Origin: Rhodococcus rhodnii
Lineage (GTDB): Bacteria > Actinomycetota > Actinomycetes > Mycobacteriales > Pseudonocardiaceae
Assembly: GCA_000720375.1 (NCBI GenBank)
Contig: JOAA01000013.1
Coordinates: 434,001 to 498,000, forward strand
DNA: 64,000 bases
Direction of reading: 5' to 3'
The notes beneath the pieces are model-generated. The model saw nothing but the letters and a program-made list of their open reading frames with translations. It made no database searches and had not been told where the DNA came from. This document shows, one piece after another, positions 25,070 through 34,241 of this stretch. Both the position numbers and the translations under genes were made by a program. Positions within the stretch are counted from its first letter, which is position 1. Each line of letters begins with the position of its first letter.

Positions 25070-27988
25070 ATGCGAAGACAACCTCTTCGGCGGGCCGGTG
25101 TGCTCGCCGCGGTCGGGGCGTTATCCGCGAGTCTGCTGTGGACAGAGACGGCGGTGGCGGCCCCGCAGCAACACCCGGACTCCCATGTCCAGGGGGACAC
25201 CCACGACCATGGTGACGTCGACAATCGCCCTGGGGCGGCCCAGCCGTCCGTCCAGCAGCGACAACTCGCAGCTCAGGGCAGCACCACGGTCCGGTGGAAC
25301 AAGTACGGCACGCCCGCGACGCTGGTGCCCAGGCCCGAGGCTCAGCGCCGGTCGGCCGCGTTGGCCGATCCGGTCGCCATCGCCAAGGCCTACCTCACGG
25401 ACAACCAGGCCGCGTTCGGCCTGACCGACCAGTCCGTCGGCACGATGGAAGTGCTGGTCAACCGGCCGATGGGGCAAGGCTCGTACGTCATGCTGCGGCA
25501 GCGCTTCGGCGATCTGCCCTCGATGCTCGACGGGCTGGCGGTGTTCGGGATCAAGGACGGCGCCGTCGTCTACCTCAGCTCCACGCTCAGCCCGAACCGG
25601 CCCAGCCCGGAGCCCGCCACCATCTCGGCCGATCAGGCGCTCGCGGCGGCGACCACGGACGCGAGCCTGACGAGCGACACACTGGGGACAACGCGGGTCG
25701 TGCTCGGCGCCGTGCCGATGCCCGAAGGTCCGGCGCGGGCGGCGTACCAGGTCGTTCTGATGAGCAAGGACGAGGAGCACCCGACCGGCTTCACGACGTA
25801 TGTCGACGCACGGACCGGGCAGGTGCTCGTGCGGGAGAACATCGTCGACCACGACTCCGACAACCCGGAATGGGACGTCTTCCCCGCCAACCCGCCTGCC
25901 GACTACTCCTCGCAGGACAACCGGGTGCGGTGGTGCCTGGTGCAGGCGCCAGGTTGTGAACGTGCGGTCAGTACGGCAGACCGCGGTGTCGCGTGGGACG
26001 TGGACATGGCGACGGGCACACCGACGCTGACGACCGCGGGCAACTCCGCCAAGGGCTGGGAGAAGTGGGACGACCTGGCCAGTGGCACGGTCGGCACCCG
26101 TACCTCGACGCCGAGCCCGACGCGCGAGTACACGTACCCGTGGACCAACCAGTGGTACAAGGAGAAGTGCAACCCGTCGGTCTTCGCCAGCACGCAGCAG
26201 AACGACATCGACGCCGCACTGGCCAACCTGTTCGCGTCGCACAACCGGATGCATGACTGGTCGTACCACCTCGGCTTCACCGAGGAGACCTGGAACATGC
26301 AGGCCAGCAACGGTGACCGCGGCGGTCTCGGTGGCGACGCCGAGCGTGGCAACACGCAGGCCGGCGGCCGTGCGGGTGGCGCGCCTCCTGGCTTCCCGTC
26401 ACGTAACAACGCCAACCAGGCGACTCCGCCTGACGGCGTGCCGCCGACGACGAACATGTACCTGTGGCAGCCGACGCCTGGCGGGTTCTACGCGCCGTGT
26501 GTCGACGGCGACTACGACATGTCCGTCATCGGGCACGAGTACGCCCACGCCATCAGCGGCCGTCTGATCGCGGGCCCGAACAGCGGTTGGTCGGGCGCGC
26601 AGGGCGGCGCGATGAACGAGTCCCACTCGGACTTGTTCGCGATGGAATACCTGTACGAGTACGGTTTCAAGCCGCGTGGCAACACGCCGTACGTCACCGG
26701 TGCATACGCCACCGGCGATCTGCGTACGGGCATCCGTAACTACGACATGAGCAAGAGCGAGCTCAACTACAGCAACATCGCGTACGACCTCGTCGGGCTG
26801 CAGGTGCACGCCGACGGCGAGATCTGGAGCTCGACGAGCTTCGACGTCCGGCAGGCGATGATCGACAAGTACGGCCTCGGCACGCCCGCGCTGCAGCGGG
26901 ATTGCGCCGACGGCAAGGTGCCGGTCGAGAAGTGCCCTGGCAACCGGCGCTGGGTGCAGCAGGCGTTCGACGCGTTGCTGCTCAACGCTTCTGGCGCGGT
27001 GAGCTACGTGGACATGCGCGATGCGACCCTGGCGGCGAACCAGATCCGCTTCGGTGGCGCGGACTTGCCGATCCTGTGGAATGCCTTCGCACAACATGGT
27101 TTGGGCCGTGACGCGGCGAGCAACGGCGGCAACGACGCCGACCCGACGCCGAGTTTCGCGTCACCGCACGGGCGCAACGGCACGGTGAAGCTCGTCACGC
27201 ACAAGCCCGCGCGGCTGTACGTCGGTGACTACGAGGCCCGGACGGTTCCGGTCGCCGACACCGACCCGGCCACTCCCCTGCCCGACACCGTGGAGATCAC
27301 GCCGGGAACGTACAACTTCATTGTGGCGGCAGAAGGATTCGGCAGCACCAAGATCCGTCGGACGATCCGCGCGGGCGAACGTGAGCTGGTCCTCCCGCTG
27401 TTGCTGCCCAACGTGGCGTCCCGCAGCAACGGCGCGACGGCCACTGGTGACGGTGTGAACGCCGACAAGCTCATCGACGACACCGAGGCGTCGAACTGGG
27501 CGTCGGTCGGATCGCCGGTCGCGGGCAAGAGCGTGCGGATCGACCTGGCGGGCGACCGGCCGCAGCTGGTCACCCGGGTGCAGGTCAGCGCACAGCTCAG
27601 GCCGCAGATCACCGGGGACGCGGACCCCGATCCGCAGAACCGGTTCACCGCATTGCGGCAGTTCGAGATCCTGTCGTGCAACGGGGCGTTCGGAAAGGAC
27701 TGCGCGGATCCGGCGAACTACCGGAAGGTGTACACCAGCCCGGGCAACGCGTTCCCGGCCGACGCACCGCGGCCGACCGCGCCGGACCTGTCCGCGAGGT
27801 CGTTCAACATCCATCCGACCGTGGCCACGCACCTGATGGTTCGTGTTCTGGCCAACCAGTGCACGGGCGCGAAGGAATACGCCGGGTCGCAGCACAACGA
27901 CCCACGCTCCACAAGCGACTGCACCACCGGCAATCCGACGGTCGCGCAGACCGTCCGGATCGCCGAGCTGCAGGCGTTCGCCTTCTGA
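25070..27988 (+). CDS. Secreted fungalysin-type (M36) metallopeptidase
   Basis: The 972-residue preproprotein has a signal peptide (about 1-31, ending AVAA), an FTP-type propeptide (about 60-250), a fungalysin catalytic domain and C-terminal beta-rich domains (about 740-972). The zinc site is clear: HEYAH (His489, His493, catalytic Glu490) and the downstream Glu517 in MNESHSD. Such enzymes are secreted as zymogens and degrade proteins such as keratin or collagen outside the cell. The ATG at 25070 gives a clean signal peptide; the earlier in-frame ATG at 24983 lies inside the previous gene. The gene is followed by a strong hairpin and appears monocistronic. Confidence 0.9.
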   Translation: MRRQPLRRAGVLAAVGALSASLLWTETAVAAPQQHPDSHVQGDTHDHGDVDNRPGAAQPSVQQRQLAAQGSTTVRWNKYGTPATLVPRPEAQRRSAALADPVAIAKAYLTDNQAAFGLTDQSVGTMEVLVNRPMGQGSYVMLRQRFGDLPSMLDGLAVFGIKDGAVVYLSSTLSPNRPSPEPATISADQALAAATTDASLTSDTLGTTRVVLGAVPMPEGPARAAYQVVLMSKDEEHPTGFTTYVDARTGQVLVRENIVDHDSDNPEWDVFPANPPADYSSQDNRVRWCLVQAPGCERAVSTADRGVAWDVDMATGTPTLTTAGNSAKGWEKWDDLASGTVGTRTSTPSPTREYTYPWTNQWYKEKCNPSVFASTQQNDIDAALANLFASHNRMHDWSYHLGFTEETWNMQASNGDRGGLGGDAERGNTQAGGRAGGAPPGFPSRNNANQATPPDGVPPTTNMYLWQPTPGGFYAPCVDGDYDMSVIGHEYAHAISGRLIAGPNSGWSGAQGGAMNESHSDLFAMEYLYEYGFKPRGNTPYVTGAYATGDLRTGIRNYDMSKSELNYSNIAYDLVGLQVHADGEIWSSTSFDVRQAMIDKYGLGTPALQRDCADGKVPVEKCPGNRRWVQQAFDALLLNASGAVSYVDMRDATLAANQIRFGGADLPILWNAFAQHGLGRDAASNGGNDADPTPSFASPHGRNGTVKLVTHKPARLYVGDYEARTVPVADTDPATPLPDTVEITPGTYNFIVAAEGFGSTKIRRTIRAGERELVLPLLLPNVASRSNGATATGDGVNADKLIDDTEASNWASVGSPVAGKSVRIDLAGDRPQLVTRVQVSAQLRPQITGDADPDPQNRFTALRQFEILSCNGAFGKDCADPANYRKVYTSPGNAFPADAPRPTAPDLSARSFNIHPTVATHLMVRVLANQCTGAKEYAGSQHNDPRSTSDCTTGNPTVAQTVRIAELQAFAF

Positions 27989-27994
27989 TCGAAA

Positions 27995-28025
27995 GGGCGG
28001 GTCGCCGATCCCCGGCGACCCGCCC
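27995..28025 (+). terminator. Hairpin terminator after the fungalysin gene
   Basis: GGGCGGGTCGCCG (27995-28007) pairs perfectly with 28013-28025 around a 5-base loop, starting seven bases after the stop. No T-run follows. Confidence 0.75.
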
Positions 28026-28108
28026 CGAAATACCGGATCCCCCGCAGCCCATAACCTAGTGTCCACTCCGGCCGATAAAAGGAAAGAAGCACGGCTCGGG
28101 GAGGACAG

Positions 28109-30301
28109 ATGGACGCGATCGACGAGGTGGCCACGTACGAGCGACCGGATCGTTATCACATCGCAGCCGACGCGAACTTGATGCGGCTTTCGCCCGCCGC
28201 GGCGGACAATCGGGCAAAGCAGGATCCCGACGGCTATCTCCAGTACGTCCAGCGCTCCTGTGACCTGACCATGCGCGGCGGCACGACCAGCGGGGTGATC
28301 TACCCACTGGCGGTCTGCGCACTTGCCGAGCACTACATGTTCCGCAACGTCGGAGGCGCGTCCGCCGGGGCGATCGGCGCCGCGACGACCGCAGCGGCGG
28401 AGTATGGCCGTTACCGGAAACCCGCAGGTCCTATCACCGGTGACGCCGTCCAACCAGGCTTCGCCGGCATGGCCGGGCTGATCAAGTGGTTGATCTCGGG
28501 CAAAGACGACAACCGCTGGCGCCTGCCGAGACTGTTCCAACCCGATGCCGGACTGCACAAGGCATACCGTCTGGTGACAGCGCTGATGCAAAGCCCCGCG
28601 ACCACTGGCCGCAGGCGATTCAACGCGGTGTTCACGGCGTTGTTGTTCGCTGTCAAACCTTTGGGCACGCTCGCGTTGCTCGTGTTGTTCGCACTGTGGC
28701 TGGTCGGGCCGTACTCGCTGCGATGGCTGATCGCACCGTCCATCTGGAACGGTTCACTGTGGGCAGTCGCGATCCCGCTGCTGGCAGTGGCACTGGCCGT
28801 GGCCGCATGGTCGTACAAGGTGACCGCGGCCAGATTCGGCAAGATCACGCTGTTGTTCTTGATACCACTGGTGATCGGCCTGTCCGGGATTTTCCTGTAC
28901 GAAGTCGACGCGGCCGGATGGCTCATCGCGATCGCGGTGCAGATCTTGTTCTGGCTCGTGCTGACCTTCGCGGTGGCCGGTGCGTTCGCGGTGATCTACA
29001 GCGTTGCCTCGTGGCCCATGCTGGCCCGCTACAAGTCGTACCGCTTCGGAATGATCCCGGGTGCGTCCTCGTACAAGCCGAATTTCTTCGACCGCATCTG
29101 CGGCATCCCGACAGCCCAGGTGCCACCGCTGGCGACCTGGTTGGCCGACCGGATCGACGACCTCGCGGGCATCGACCACAAGCGCGCCTTGACGTTCGGC
29201 GATCTCTGGCGTGGCCCGGACAAGCCGCGTGAAACGGATCCCGAGTACTGCCCGCCGCCCGGCGACCGCGTGATCAACCTGGCGCTGATGACCACCGACC
29301 TGTCGGCGAGCCGGCCGCACCAGTTGCCGTTCCCCGCGGACGAGCGCTGGCAGTTCTGCCCGGAATGCCTGCGTGGCCTGATCCCCGACCGCGTCATCAC
29401 CCAGATGTCCACGTCCAAAGTGGACGGAGTGACGTGCCCGGAGCACAAGAACGTCGGACTGCAGTGGCTGCCACAACCTTGCGACATGCCAGTGATCCTG
29501 GCGGCGCGGATGAGTCTGCCGCTGCCCGGGCTGATCTGCCCCGTGATCCTGTACCGCGACCGCAGGCCGCACTGGTTCTCCGACGGCGGGATCACCAGCA
29601 ACTTCCCCATCCACTTCTTCGACTCGCTGTTGCCGCGCTGGCCCACGTTCGGCCTGAACCTGGAGTCGGTGGAACGGAAGGTGGACGACGACGAGGTCGA
29701 CCTGCCCGAGCAGGACGCCTCAAGCCCTCGCGAGCCCTACACCGAAATGGGCGACACGGCGCTGGCCTTCGTCGGCAGGATCCTGAACACCTTCCTGGAC
29801 TGGCGCGACACCACGCAGTCGGCACTGCCTGGTTTCCGCGGCCGGATCGCCACCATCCCGCAGGCACCGGACGAAGGCGGCACGAACCTGTTCATGACGC
29901 CGGAAGTGATCGGCCGCCTCGCCCTGCGCGGCCGCGCCGCCGGAGAGACGCTGCGCCGCCGTTTCGCCGAGCAGCACAGCGATGAAGAGGAGGGCTACAC
30001 CCGCACGGACCGCTACCGCTGGATCCGGCTTCGGCTGGCGTTGCGGGAGTTGCGCGAGATCTCGTTCCAGGCTGACGCCCGAGCTGTGCTGTACAAGGAC
30101 CGCACCGCGCACTACCCGATTCCGGCCGCGATGCGTGACTGGTTCGTCGGGCCGACGTTCCCGCCGGTGGTCGAGCCGTACGCCGACGACATCGTGTGCT
30201 CGTACGACCACTTCATCGAGATGGCCAACACCTGCCTGGTCAAGGAGTTCGACGGCACGGCCCCGGTCAACCCGGTCCTGCGGCTGCTGCCGGACGAATG
30301 A
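28109..30301 (+). CDS. Patatin-like phospholipase with membrane insertion
   Basis: The 730-residue protein has a complete patatin active site split by a large insert. The oxyanion segment MRGGTTSGVIYPLAV lies near 55-69, the nucleophile Ser85 in GGASAG, and the catalytic Asp492 in SDGGITSN. Between them, about residues 175-305, lie four hydrophobic helices (TLALLVLFALWLVG, IPLLAVALAVAAW, ITLLFLIPLVIGLSGIFL, WLIAIAVQILFWLVLTFAVAGAF), so the catalytic domain is probably anchored at the cytoplasmic membrane. It would hydrolyse acyl chains from lipids. GGGGAGGACAG precedes the ATG. It stands alone and ends one base before the convergent SDR gene. Confidence 0.85.
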   Translation: MDAIDEVATYERPDRYHIAADANLMRLSPAAADNRAKQDPDGYLQYVQRSCDLTMRGGTTSGVIYPLAVCALAEHYMFRNVGGASAGAIGAATTAAAEYGRYRKPAGPITGDAVQPGFAGMAGLIKWLISGKDDNRWRLPRLFQPDAGLHKAYRLVTALMQSPATTGRRRFNAVFTALLFAVKPLGTLALLVLFALWLVGPYSLRWLIAPSIWNGSLWAVAIPLLAVALAVAAWSYKVTAARFGKITLLFLIPLVIGLSGIFLYEVDAAGWLIAIAVQILFWLVLTFAVAGAFAVIYSVASWPMLARYKSYRFGMIPGASSYKPNFFDRICGIPTAQVPPLATWLADRIDDLAGIDHKRALTFGDLWRGPDKPRETDPEYCPPPGDRVINLALMTTDLSASRPHQLPFPADERWQFCPECLRGLIPDRVITQMSTSKVDGVTCPEHKNVGLQWLPQPCDMPVILAARMSLPLPGLICPVILYRDRRPHWFSDGGITSNFPIHFFDSLLPRWPTFGLNLESVERKVDDDEVDLPEQDASSPREPYTEMGDTALAFVGRILNTFLDWRDTTQSALPGFRGRIATIPQAPDEGGTNLFMTPEVIGRLALRGRAAGETLRRRFAEQHSDEEEGYTRTDRYRWIRLRLALRELREISFQADARAVLYKDRTAHYPIPAAMRDWFVGPTFPPVVEPYADDIVCSYDHFIEMANTCLVKEFDGTAPVNPVLRLLPDE

Positions 30302-31075
30302 TCACGCGGTGCCGGTGATCCCGCCGTCGACCGGGATCACCGCGCCCGTGAGGTAGGCGCCGGCGGGTGAGGACAGGAAGATCGCCGTACCCGCGATGTC
30401 CTCCTGCCTGCCGATGCGCCCCAGCGGGACGGCGGACTCGATCTGGCCGAGGCCATCGGGCGCGTCCAGCAACCACTTCGTCATCTCGCTGACGAAAAAG
30501 CCGGGCGCGATCGCGTTGACCGTGATCTCCTCGCCCGCCAGGCGCTTCGCGAGATGGCGAGTGAGCATGTGGACAGCGGACTTGCTCGCCGAATACGAGT
30601 AGTTCTCGAACGACGGCACACGGATTCCGTCGACCGAACCGATGTTGATCACGCGAGCCGGCCGCTGCGCACTGGCCCGCAGCGCCGGCAGCAGCGCGGT
30701 GGTCAGCTCGAACAGAGCGGTGACGTTGGTGGAAAGGATCTTCTCCCAGCCCTTCGCCGGAAACTCCTCCAGCGGCGCACCCCAGGTCGCCCCGGCGTTG
30801 TTGACCAGTACGTCGAGCTGCCCACCGAAGTGCTCGCCGACGGCGGCCACGAGCCTGCCGATGTCCTCTGTGGACGTCAGATCCGCCTGCAGCGCATGAC
30901 ATTCGCCCGTTTCCGACAGGCCATCGGCGACCTTCGCGGCCGCGTCCGGCTTGCGCGCGCAGACGAGCACACGCGCACCCGCCTCGACCATGCCTCGCGC
31001 GATCATCTCGCCGATACCCCGCGAACCACCCGTGACGAGGACGGTCTTGCCGTCGACAGAGAAGAGTGCACTCAT
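30302..31075 (-). CDS. Short-chain dehydrogenase/reductase (FabG-like)
   Basis: A classical SDR of 257 residues: TGGSRGIG cofactor loop near 15-22, NNAGA near 93, catalytic Ser in INIGSVDG and YSASK near 162-166. C-terminal IPVDGGITGTA is typical of FabG-like 3-oxoacyl or sugar dehydrogenases; a Lys/Arg before the P-loop suggests NADP preference. The gene is divergent from a membrane protein/HTH/quinone reductase operon, with a large dyad in the shared upstream region, so the regulator at 31597 may control it. Substrate unknown. Confidence 0.85.
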   Translation of the reverse strand: MSALFSVDGKTVLVTGGSRGIGEMIARGMVEAGARVLVCARKPDAAAKVADGLSETGECHALQADLTSTEDIGRLVAAVGEHFGGQLDVLVNNAGATWGAPLEEFPAKGWEKILSTNVTALFELTTALLPALRASAQRPARVINIGSVDGIRVPSFENYSYSASKSAVHMLTRHLAKRLAGEEITVNAIAPGFFVSEMTKWLLDAPDGLGQIESAVPLGRIGRQEDIAGTAIFLSSPAGAYLTGAVIPVDGGITGTA

Positions 31076-31098
31076 GCGCGGAGTCTAACCAGGCTCCC

Positions 31099-31167
31099 GA
31101 TGTAAAGAAGCTTTGACATGATGTTGAGGGTGCTTTACATTGGTCCATGTCAAAGTTGTTTTACATC
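31099..31167. promoter_or_regulatory. Large operator-like dyad between divergent transcription units
   Basis: The 21-base arm at 31099-31119 (GATGTAAAG...CTTTGACAT) matches the inverse complement of 31147-31167 at 18 of 21 positions. Each arm itself contains TGTAAA and TTTGACA half-sites, and a further CTTTACAT half-site lies between at 31133-31140. It fills the 100-bp gap between the SDR gene and the HTH operon. Confidence 0.65.
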
Positions 31168-31177
31168 GGGAGTGGGC

Positions 31178-31600
31178 GTGGCATTCGAAGAGAAGCGGGC
31201 CTGGATCATGGGCGTGGTCACGATCGTGGGCTCGACCATCTACGTGATCATCATCCTGACCCGCAGCGGCGCCGCCCCACTGGTTGAAACCCCTTACGTG
31301 GCAACGATGATCTGGACGATCGGGATCGCCATCGTGGTCTCCATCGTGTTCGAGATCGTGATGGCCGCGACGATCCCGCGGACCGAACGCAGAAAGGACC
31401 AACGCGACCAGGAGATCGGCTACTTCGGCGATCGGATCGGCCAGTCGTTCATCGCCATCGGCGCCCTCGGGGCGCTGACGCTCGCGATGGCCGAGGCCGA
31501 CCACTTCTGGATCGCCAACACGATCTACCTCGGCTTCGCCCTCAGCGGGGTGCTCTCCTCCGCCGCGAAGATCGCCGCCTACCGGCGGGGGTTCCAGTGA
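31178..31600 (+). CDS. Small four-helix membrane protein
   Basis: The 140-residue protein has four hydrophobic segments (IMGVVTIVGSTIYVIIIL, MIWTIGIAIVVSIVFEIVMAA, SFIAIGALGALTLAMA, IANTIYLGFALSGVLSSAAKIA) and no recognised catalytic motif. The GTG at 31178 follows GGGAG by five bases; earlier starts would place coding sequence over the dyad. Its stop overlaps the start of an XRE-type regulator (GTGA), an arrangement often seen for membrane-protein/HTH pairs in which the helix-turn-helix protein represses its own operon. Function unknown. Confidence 0.75.
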   Translation: MAFEEKRAWIMGVVTIVGSTIYVIIILTRSGAAPLVETPYVATMIWTIGIAIVVSIVFEIVMAATIPRTERRKDQRDQEIGYFGDRIGQSFIAIGALGALTLAMAEADHFWIANTIYLGFALSGVLSSAAKIAAYRRGFQ

Positions 31601-31818
31601 AGCCGACCAAGGTCACCAACCAGATCCGGGCGCTGCGGTTCGCCAACGGCGAGATGACGCAGGCCGACCTCGCCGAGCGGATCGGCGTCACCCGGCAGAC
31701 GATCATCGCGATCGAACAGGGCCGCTACTCCCCTTCTTTGGAAATGGCGTTCCAGATCGCGCGTGTCTTCAAAGCACCACTCGATGAAGTGTTCCACTAC
31801 CCAGGAGACGAAGAATGA
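31597..31818 (+). CDS. Compact XRE/Cro-type helix-turn-helix regulator
   Basis: A 73-residue single-domain protein: NQIRALRFANGEMTQADLAERIGVTRQTIIAIEQGRYSPSLEMAFQIARVFKAPLDEVFHY is the typical YozG/Cro-like fold. GTG start at 31597 overlaps the membrane gene stop; its own stop overlaps the next start (ATGA). It is the most likely protein to bind the dyad at 31099-31167 and so to control both the operon and the divergent SDR gene; this is inferred from position. Confidence 0.9.
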   Translation: MKPTKVTNQIRALRFANGEMTQADLAERIGVTRQTIIAIEQGRYSPSLEMAFQIARVFKAPLDEVFHYPGDEE

Positions 31819-32777
31819 AGGCAATAGTCCAGGACACGTACGGAAACAGCGATGTCCTGCAGTTCCGCGACGTCCCGGCCCCGAAGCCCAAGCCGGACGA
31901 GGTCCTGATCCAGGTCCGCGCGGCGGCCGTGGACGCGGGCGTGTGGCACCTGATGACCGGACTGCCGTACCTCGTCCGGCTCGGTATCGGCTTACGCAGA
32001 CCCCGCAATCCGATCAGGGGCATGGACGTGGCCGGCGTCGTCGAAGCGGTCGGCGACAAGGTGACCGAGTTCAAGCCGGGCGACGAGGTGTTCGGAACCT
32101 GCGGCGGCGCGTTCGCCGAATACGCCACGACACGCCCCAGCAAGATCACCGCGAAGCCGAAGAACCTCACCTACGAACAGGCCGCCGCCATCCCGACATC
32201 GGCCACGACCGCGCTGAACGCACTGCGGGACAAGGGTGAAGTCAAAGCGGGCCAACGGGTTCTGGTGATCGGCGCGGGCGGCGGAGTCGGGTCCTACGCC
32301 GTGCAGATCGCCAAGATGTACGGCGCGGACGTCACCGGTCTGTGCAGCACGTCCAAACTGGACTTCGTGAAGAGCATCGGCGCCGACGAGGTGATCGACT
32401 ACACCAAGGACGACTTCACCCGTGACGAGTTCGATCTGATCATCGATATCGCGGGCAACCGGCCGATGAACCACGTCCGCAAGGCCCTGTCCCAACGGGG
32501 AACACTGGTCGTGGTCGGCGGCGAGAACGGCGGGAAGCTCATCGGTGGCATCCAATGGATGCTCAAGGCGCCGTTCCTGACGCTGTTCACCGACCACACC
32601 GTGCGCGGCCTGATCTCCTTGGCGAACAAGAAGGATCTGGAAACACTCCGGGACCTCGCCGAGGCCGGGAAGATCACCCCGGCGATCGACCGCACGTATC
32701 CGCTCAGCGAGGTCGCCGAAGCCGTCGCCTATGCCCAGCCGGGCCGGGCCAAGGGCAAAGTGGCCATCACGGTCTAG
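31815..32777 (+). CDS. NAD(P)-dependent quinone-reductase-like MDR protein
   Basis: The 320-residue protein is a zinc-free medium-chain dehydrogenase/reductase of quinone oxidoreductase type: GNSDVLQFRDVPAPKPKPDEVLI, GMDVAGVVEAVG, the IGAGGGVGSYAVQIAK nucleotide motif near 150-165 and LAEAGKITPAIDRTYPLSE near the end. No structural-zinc Cys cluster is present. It is third in an overlapping operon with a membrane protein and an XRE regulator. Its end overlaps the convergent HxlR gene by four bases. It probably reduces quinones or enones; the substrate is unknown. Confidence 0.85.
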   Translation: MKAIVQDTYGNSDVLQFRDVPAPKPKPDEVLIQVRAAAVDAGVWHLMTGLPYLVRLGIGLRRPRNPIRGMDVAGVVEAVGDKVTEFKPGDEVFGTCGGAFAEYATTRPSKITAKPKNLTYEQAAAIPTSATTALNALRDKGEVKAGQRVLVIGAGGGVGSYAVQIAKMYGADVTGLCSTSKLDFVKSIGADEVIDYTKDDFTRDEFDLIIDIAGNRPMNHVRKALSQRGTLVVVGGENGGKLIGGIQWMLKAPFLTLFTDHTVRGLISLANKKDLETLRDLAEAGKITPAIDRTYPLSEVAEAVAYAQPGRAKGKVAITV

Positions 32778-33238
32778 CCCTTGCCGAACGCCGGACCGGG
32801 TTCCGGTGTGACGGTGTGGTAACCGATGTCCCCGCCGCAGTTGCGGCACGCGACGTACGATTCCGAGACCTGCCCGCATTCCTTGTGCCGGAACAGAATC
32901 GGCGGACCGTCCGGCTCGGACAGGTACTTGTCGCCCCACTGCATCAGCGTCACGATCGCGGGGAACAACTCCCGGCCCATCTGGGTCAGCCGGTACTCGT
33001 GCCGGTCGGGTTCGTAGGGAACCCGGTCCAGCAACCCGGCTTCGACCAGGGTCTTCAACCGGGCCGACAGCGTCGGCCGTGGTATCGACAGGTTACGGGC
33101 GAACTCGCCGTACCGGCGGACCCCGAACAGGCACTCCCGCAGGATGAGCAGGCTCCACCGCTCGCCGACCAGCGCCAGTGCGCGGCCGACCGTGTCGGAC
33201 TCGAACCGGTGCTTGACGTCTTCCGGGGAATAGGCCAT
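32774..33238 (-). CDS. HxlR-family regulator with C-terminal zinc-ribbon-like extension
   Basis: A 154-residue protein. The first 105 residues are an HxlR winged helix (LALVGERWSLLILRECLFGVRRYGEFARNLSI, RLKTLVEAGLLDRV, YRLTQMGREL). A C-terminal extension carries CGQVSESYVACRNCGG, three Cys plus a nearby His that may bind zinc. It starts one base after the MDR gene stop and is therefore the last gene of the leftward acyl-CoA-dehydrogenase/LLM/MDR operon, as probable feedback regulator. Confidence 0.85.
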   Translation of the reverse strand: MAYSPEDVKHRFESDTVGRALALVGERWSLLILRECLFGVRRYGEFARNLSIPRPTLSARLKTLVEAGLLDRVPYEPDRHEYRLTQMGRELFPAIVTLMQWGDKYLSEPDGPPILFRHKECGQVSESYVACRNCGGDIGYHTVTPEPGPAFGKG

Positions 33239-33239
33239 G

Positions 33240-34241
33240 TCACACCGCCAGGATCAGCTTGCCCGTGTTCTTGCCGGCGAAAAGCCCAAGCAGCGCCTCG
33301 GGGAACGCGGCGATCCCGCCGTCCACAATGGTCTCCCGGGACGTGATCCGGCCGTCCCGAAGCCATGCCGCGAGATCCGCGGTGGCTTCGGGATACCGGG
33401 CGGCGTAGTCGAAGACCAGGAAGCCGGTCATCGACGCCCGCTGCACCAGCAGCTGCATGTAGTTGGCCGGTCCGCTCATCGGAGTCTCCGCGTTGTACTG
33501 CGACACCGCACCGGAGATGATCACGCGGGCGCCGCGGGCGAGCCGGCCGAGCACTGCCTCAAGGATCTCGCCGCCAACGTTGTCGAAGTACACGTCCACA
33601 CCGTTGGGCGCGTACTGCTTCAGCTGGCCGCGCACATCACCGGCTTTGTAGTCGATCGCCGCGTCGAAGCCGAACTCCTTGACCAGCAGCTCGCACTTCT
33701 CCGGCCCGCCCGCGATGCCGATCACCCGGCAGCCCTTGATCTTCGCGATCTGCCCGGCGATGCTGCCGACCGCCCCGGCCGCGGCGGACACCACCACCGT
33801 CTGCCCCGGCTCGGGCTTGCCGATGTCCAACAGGCCGAAGTACGCCGTGAAACCGGTGCTGCCCAAGGTGCCGAGGTGCATGGGCGCCGGCGTGAGCGAG
33901 GTGTCGACAGTGGACACCCGGGTCCCGTCGGAGATCGCGTACTTCTGCACCCCGAACACGCCCTGCACGACCTCACCCTCGGCAAAGCCAGGGTGCTTCG
34001 ACGACACGACCGTCCCGACCGCCATGGCCCGCATGACCTCGCCGATCCCCACCGGTGGGAGGTACGACTTGCCGGCGTTCATCCAGCCCCGCATCGCCGG
34101 GTCCAGCGACACGTACTGGTTCTCCACCAGGAACTGGCCGTCGCCGGGCTCGGCGACGGGCTCCTCGGTGTACTGCCAGTCGGCCGGCTTGGGCAGGCCC
34201 ACCGGGCGGGCGGCGAGACGGTACTGCGCGTTAGCGGTCAT
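33240..34241 (-). CDS. NADP-dependent MDR reductase (CurA / leukotriene B4 dehydrogenase type)
   Basis: This 333-residue enone/alkenal reductase has LDPAMRGWMNAGKSYLPP near 47-64, GTLGSTGFTAYFGLLDIGKP, the nucleotide motif VSAAAGAVGSIAGQIAKIKG near 152-171 and DVYFDNVGGEILEAVL. The family reduces alpha,beta-unsaturated ketones with NADPH. AAGGAG sits within the end of the upstream LLM gene, which it overlaps by 11 bases. It belongs to a four-gene leftward operon whose other enzymes are a flavin-dependent acyl-CoA-dehydrogenase-like protein and an F420/FMN oxidoreductase. Confidence 0.85.
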   Translation of the reverse strand: MTANAQYRLAARPVGLPKPADWQYTEEPVAEPGDGQFLVENQYVSLDPAMRGWMNAGKSYLPPVGIGEVMRAMAVGTVVSSKHPGFAEGEVVQGVFGVQKYAISDGTRVSTVDTSLTPAPMHLGTLGSTGFTAYFGLLDIGKPEPGQTVVVSAAAGAVGSIAGQIAKIKGCRVIGIAGGPEKCELLVKEFGFDAAIDYKAGDVRGQLKQYAPNGVDVYFDNVGGEILEAVLGRLARGARVIISGAVSQYNAETPMSGPANYMQLLVQRASMTGFLVFDYAARYPEATADLAAWLRDGRITSRETIVDGGIAAFPEALLGLFAGKNTGKLILAV

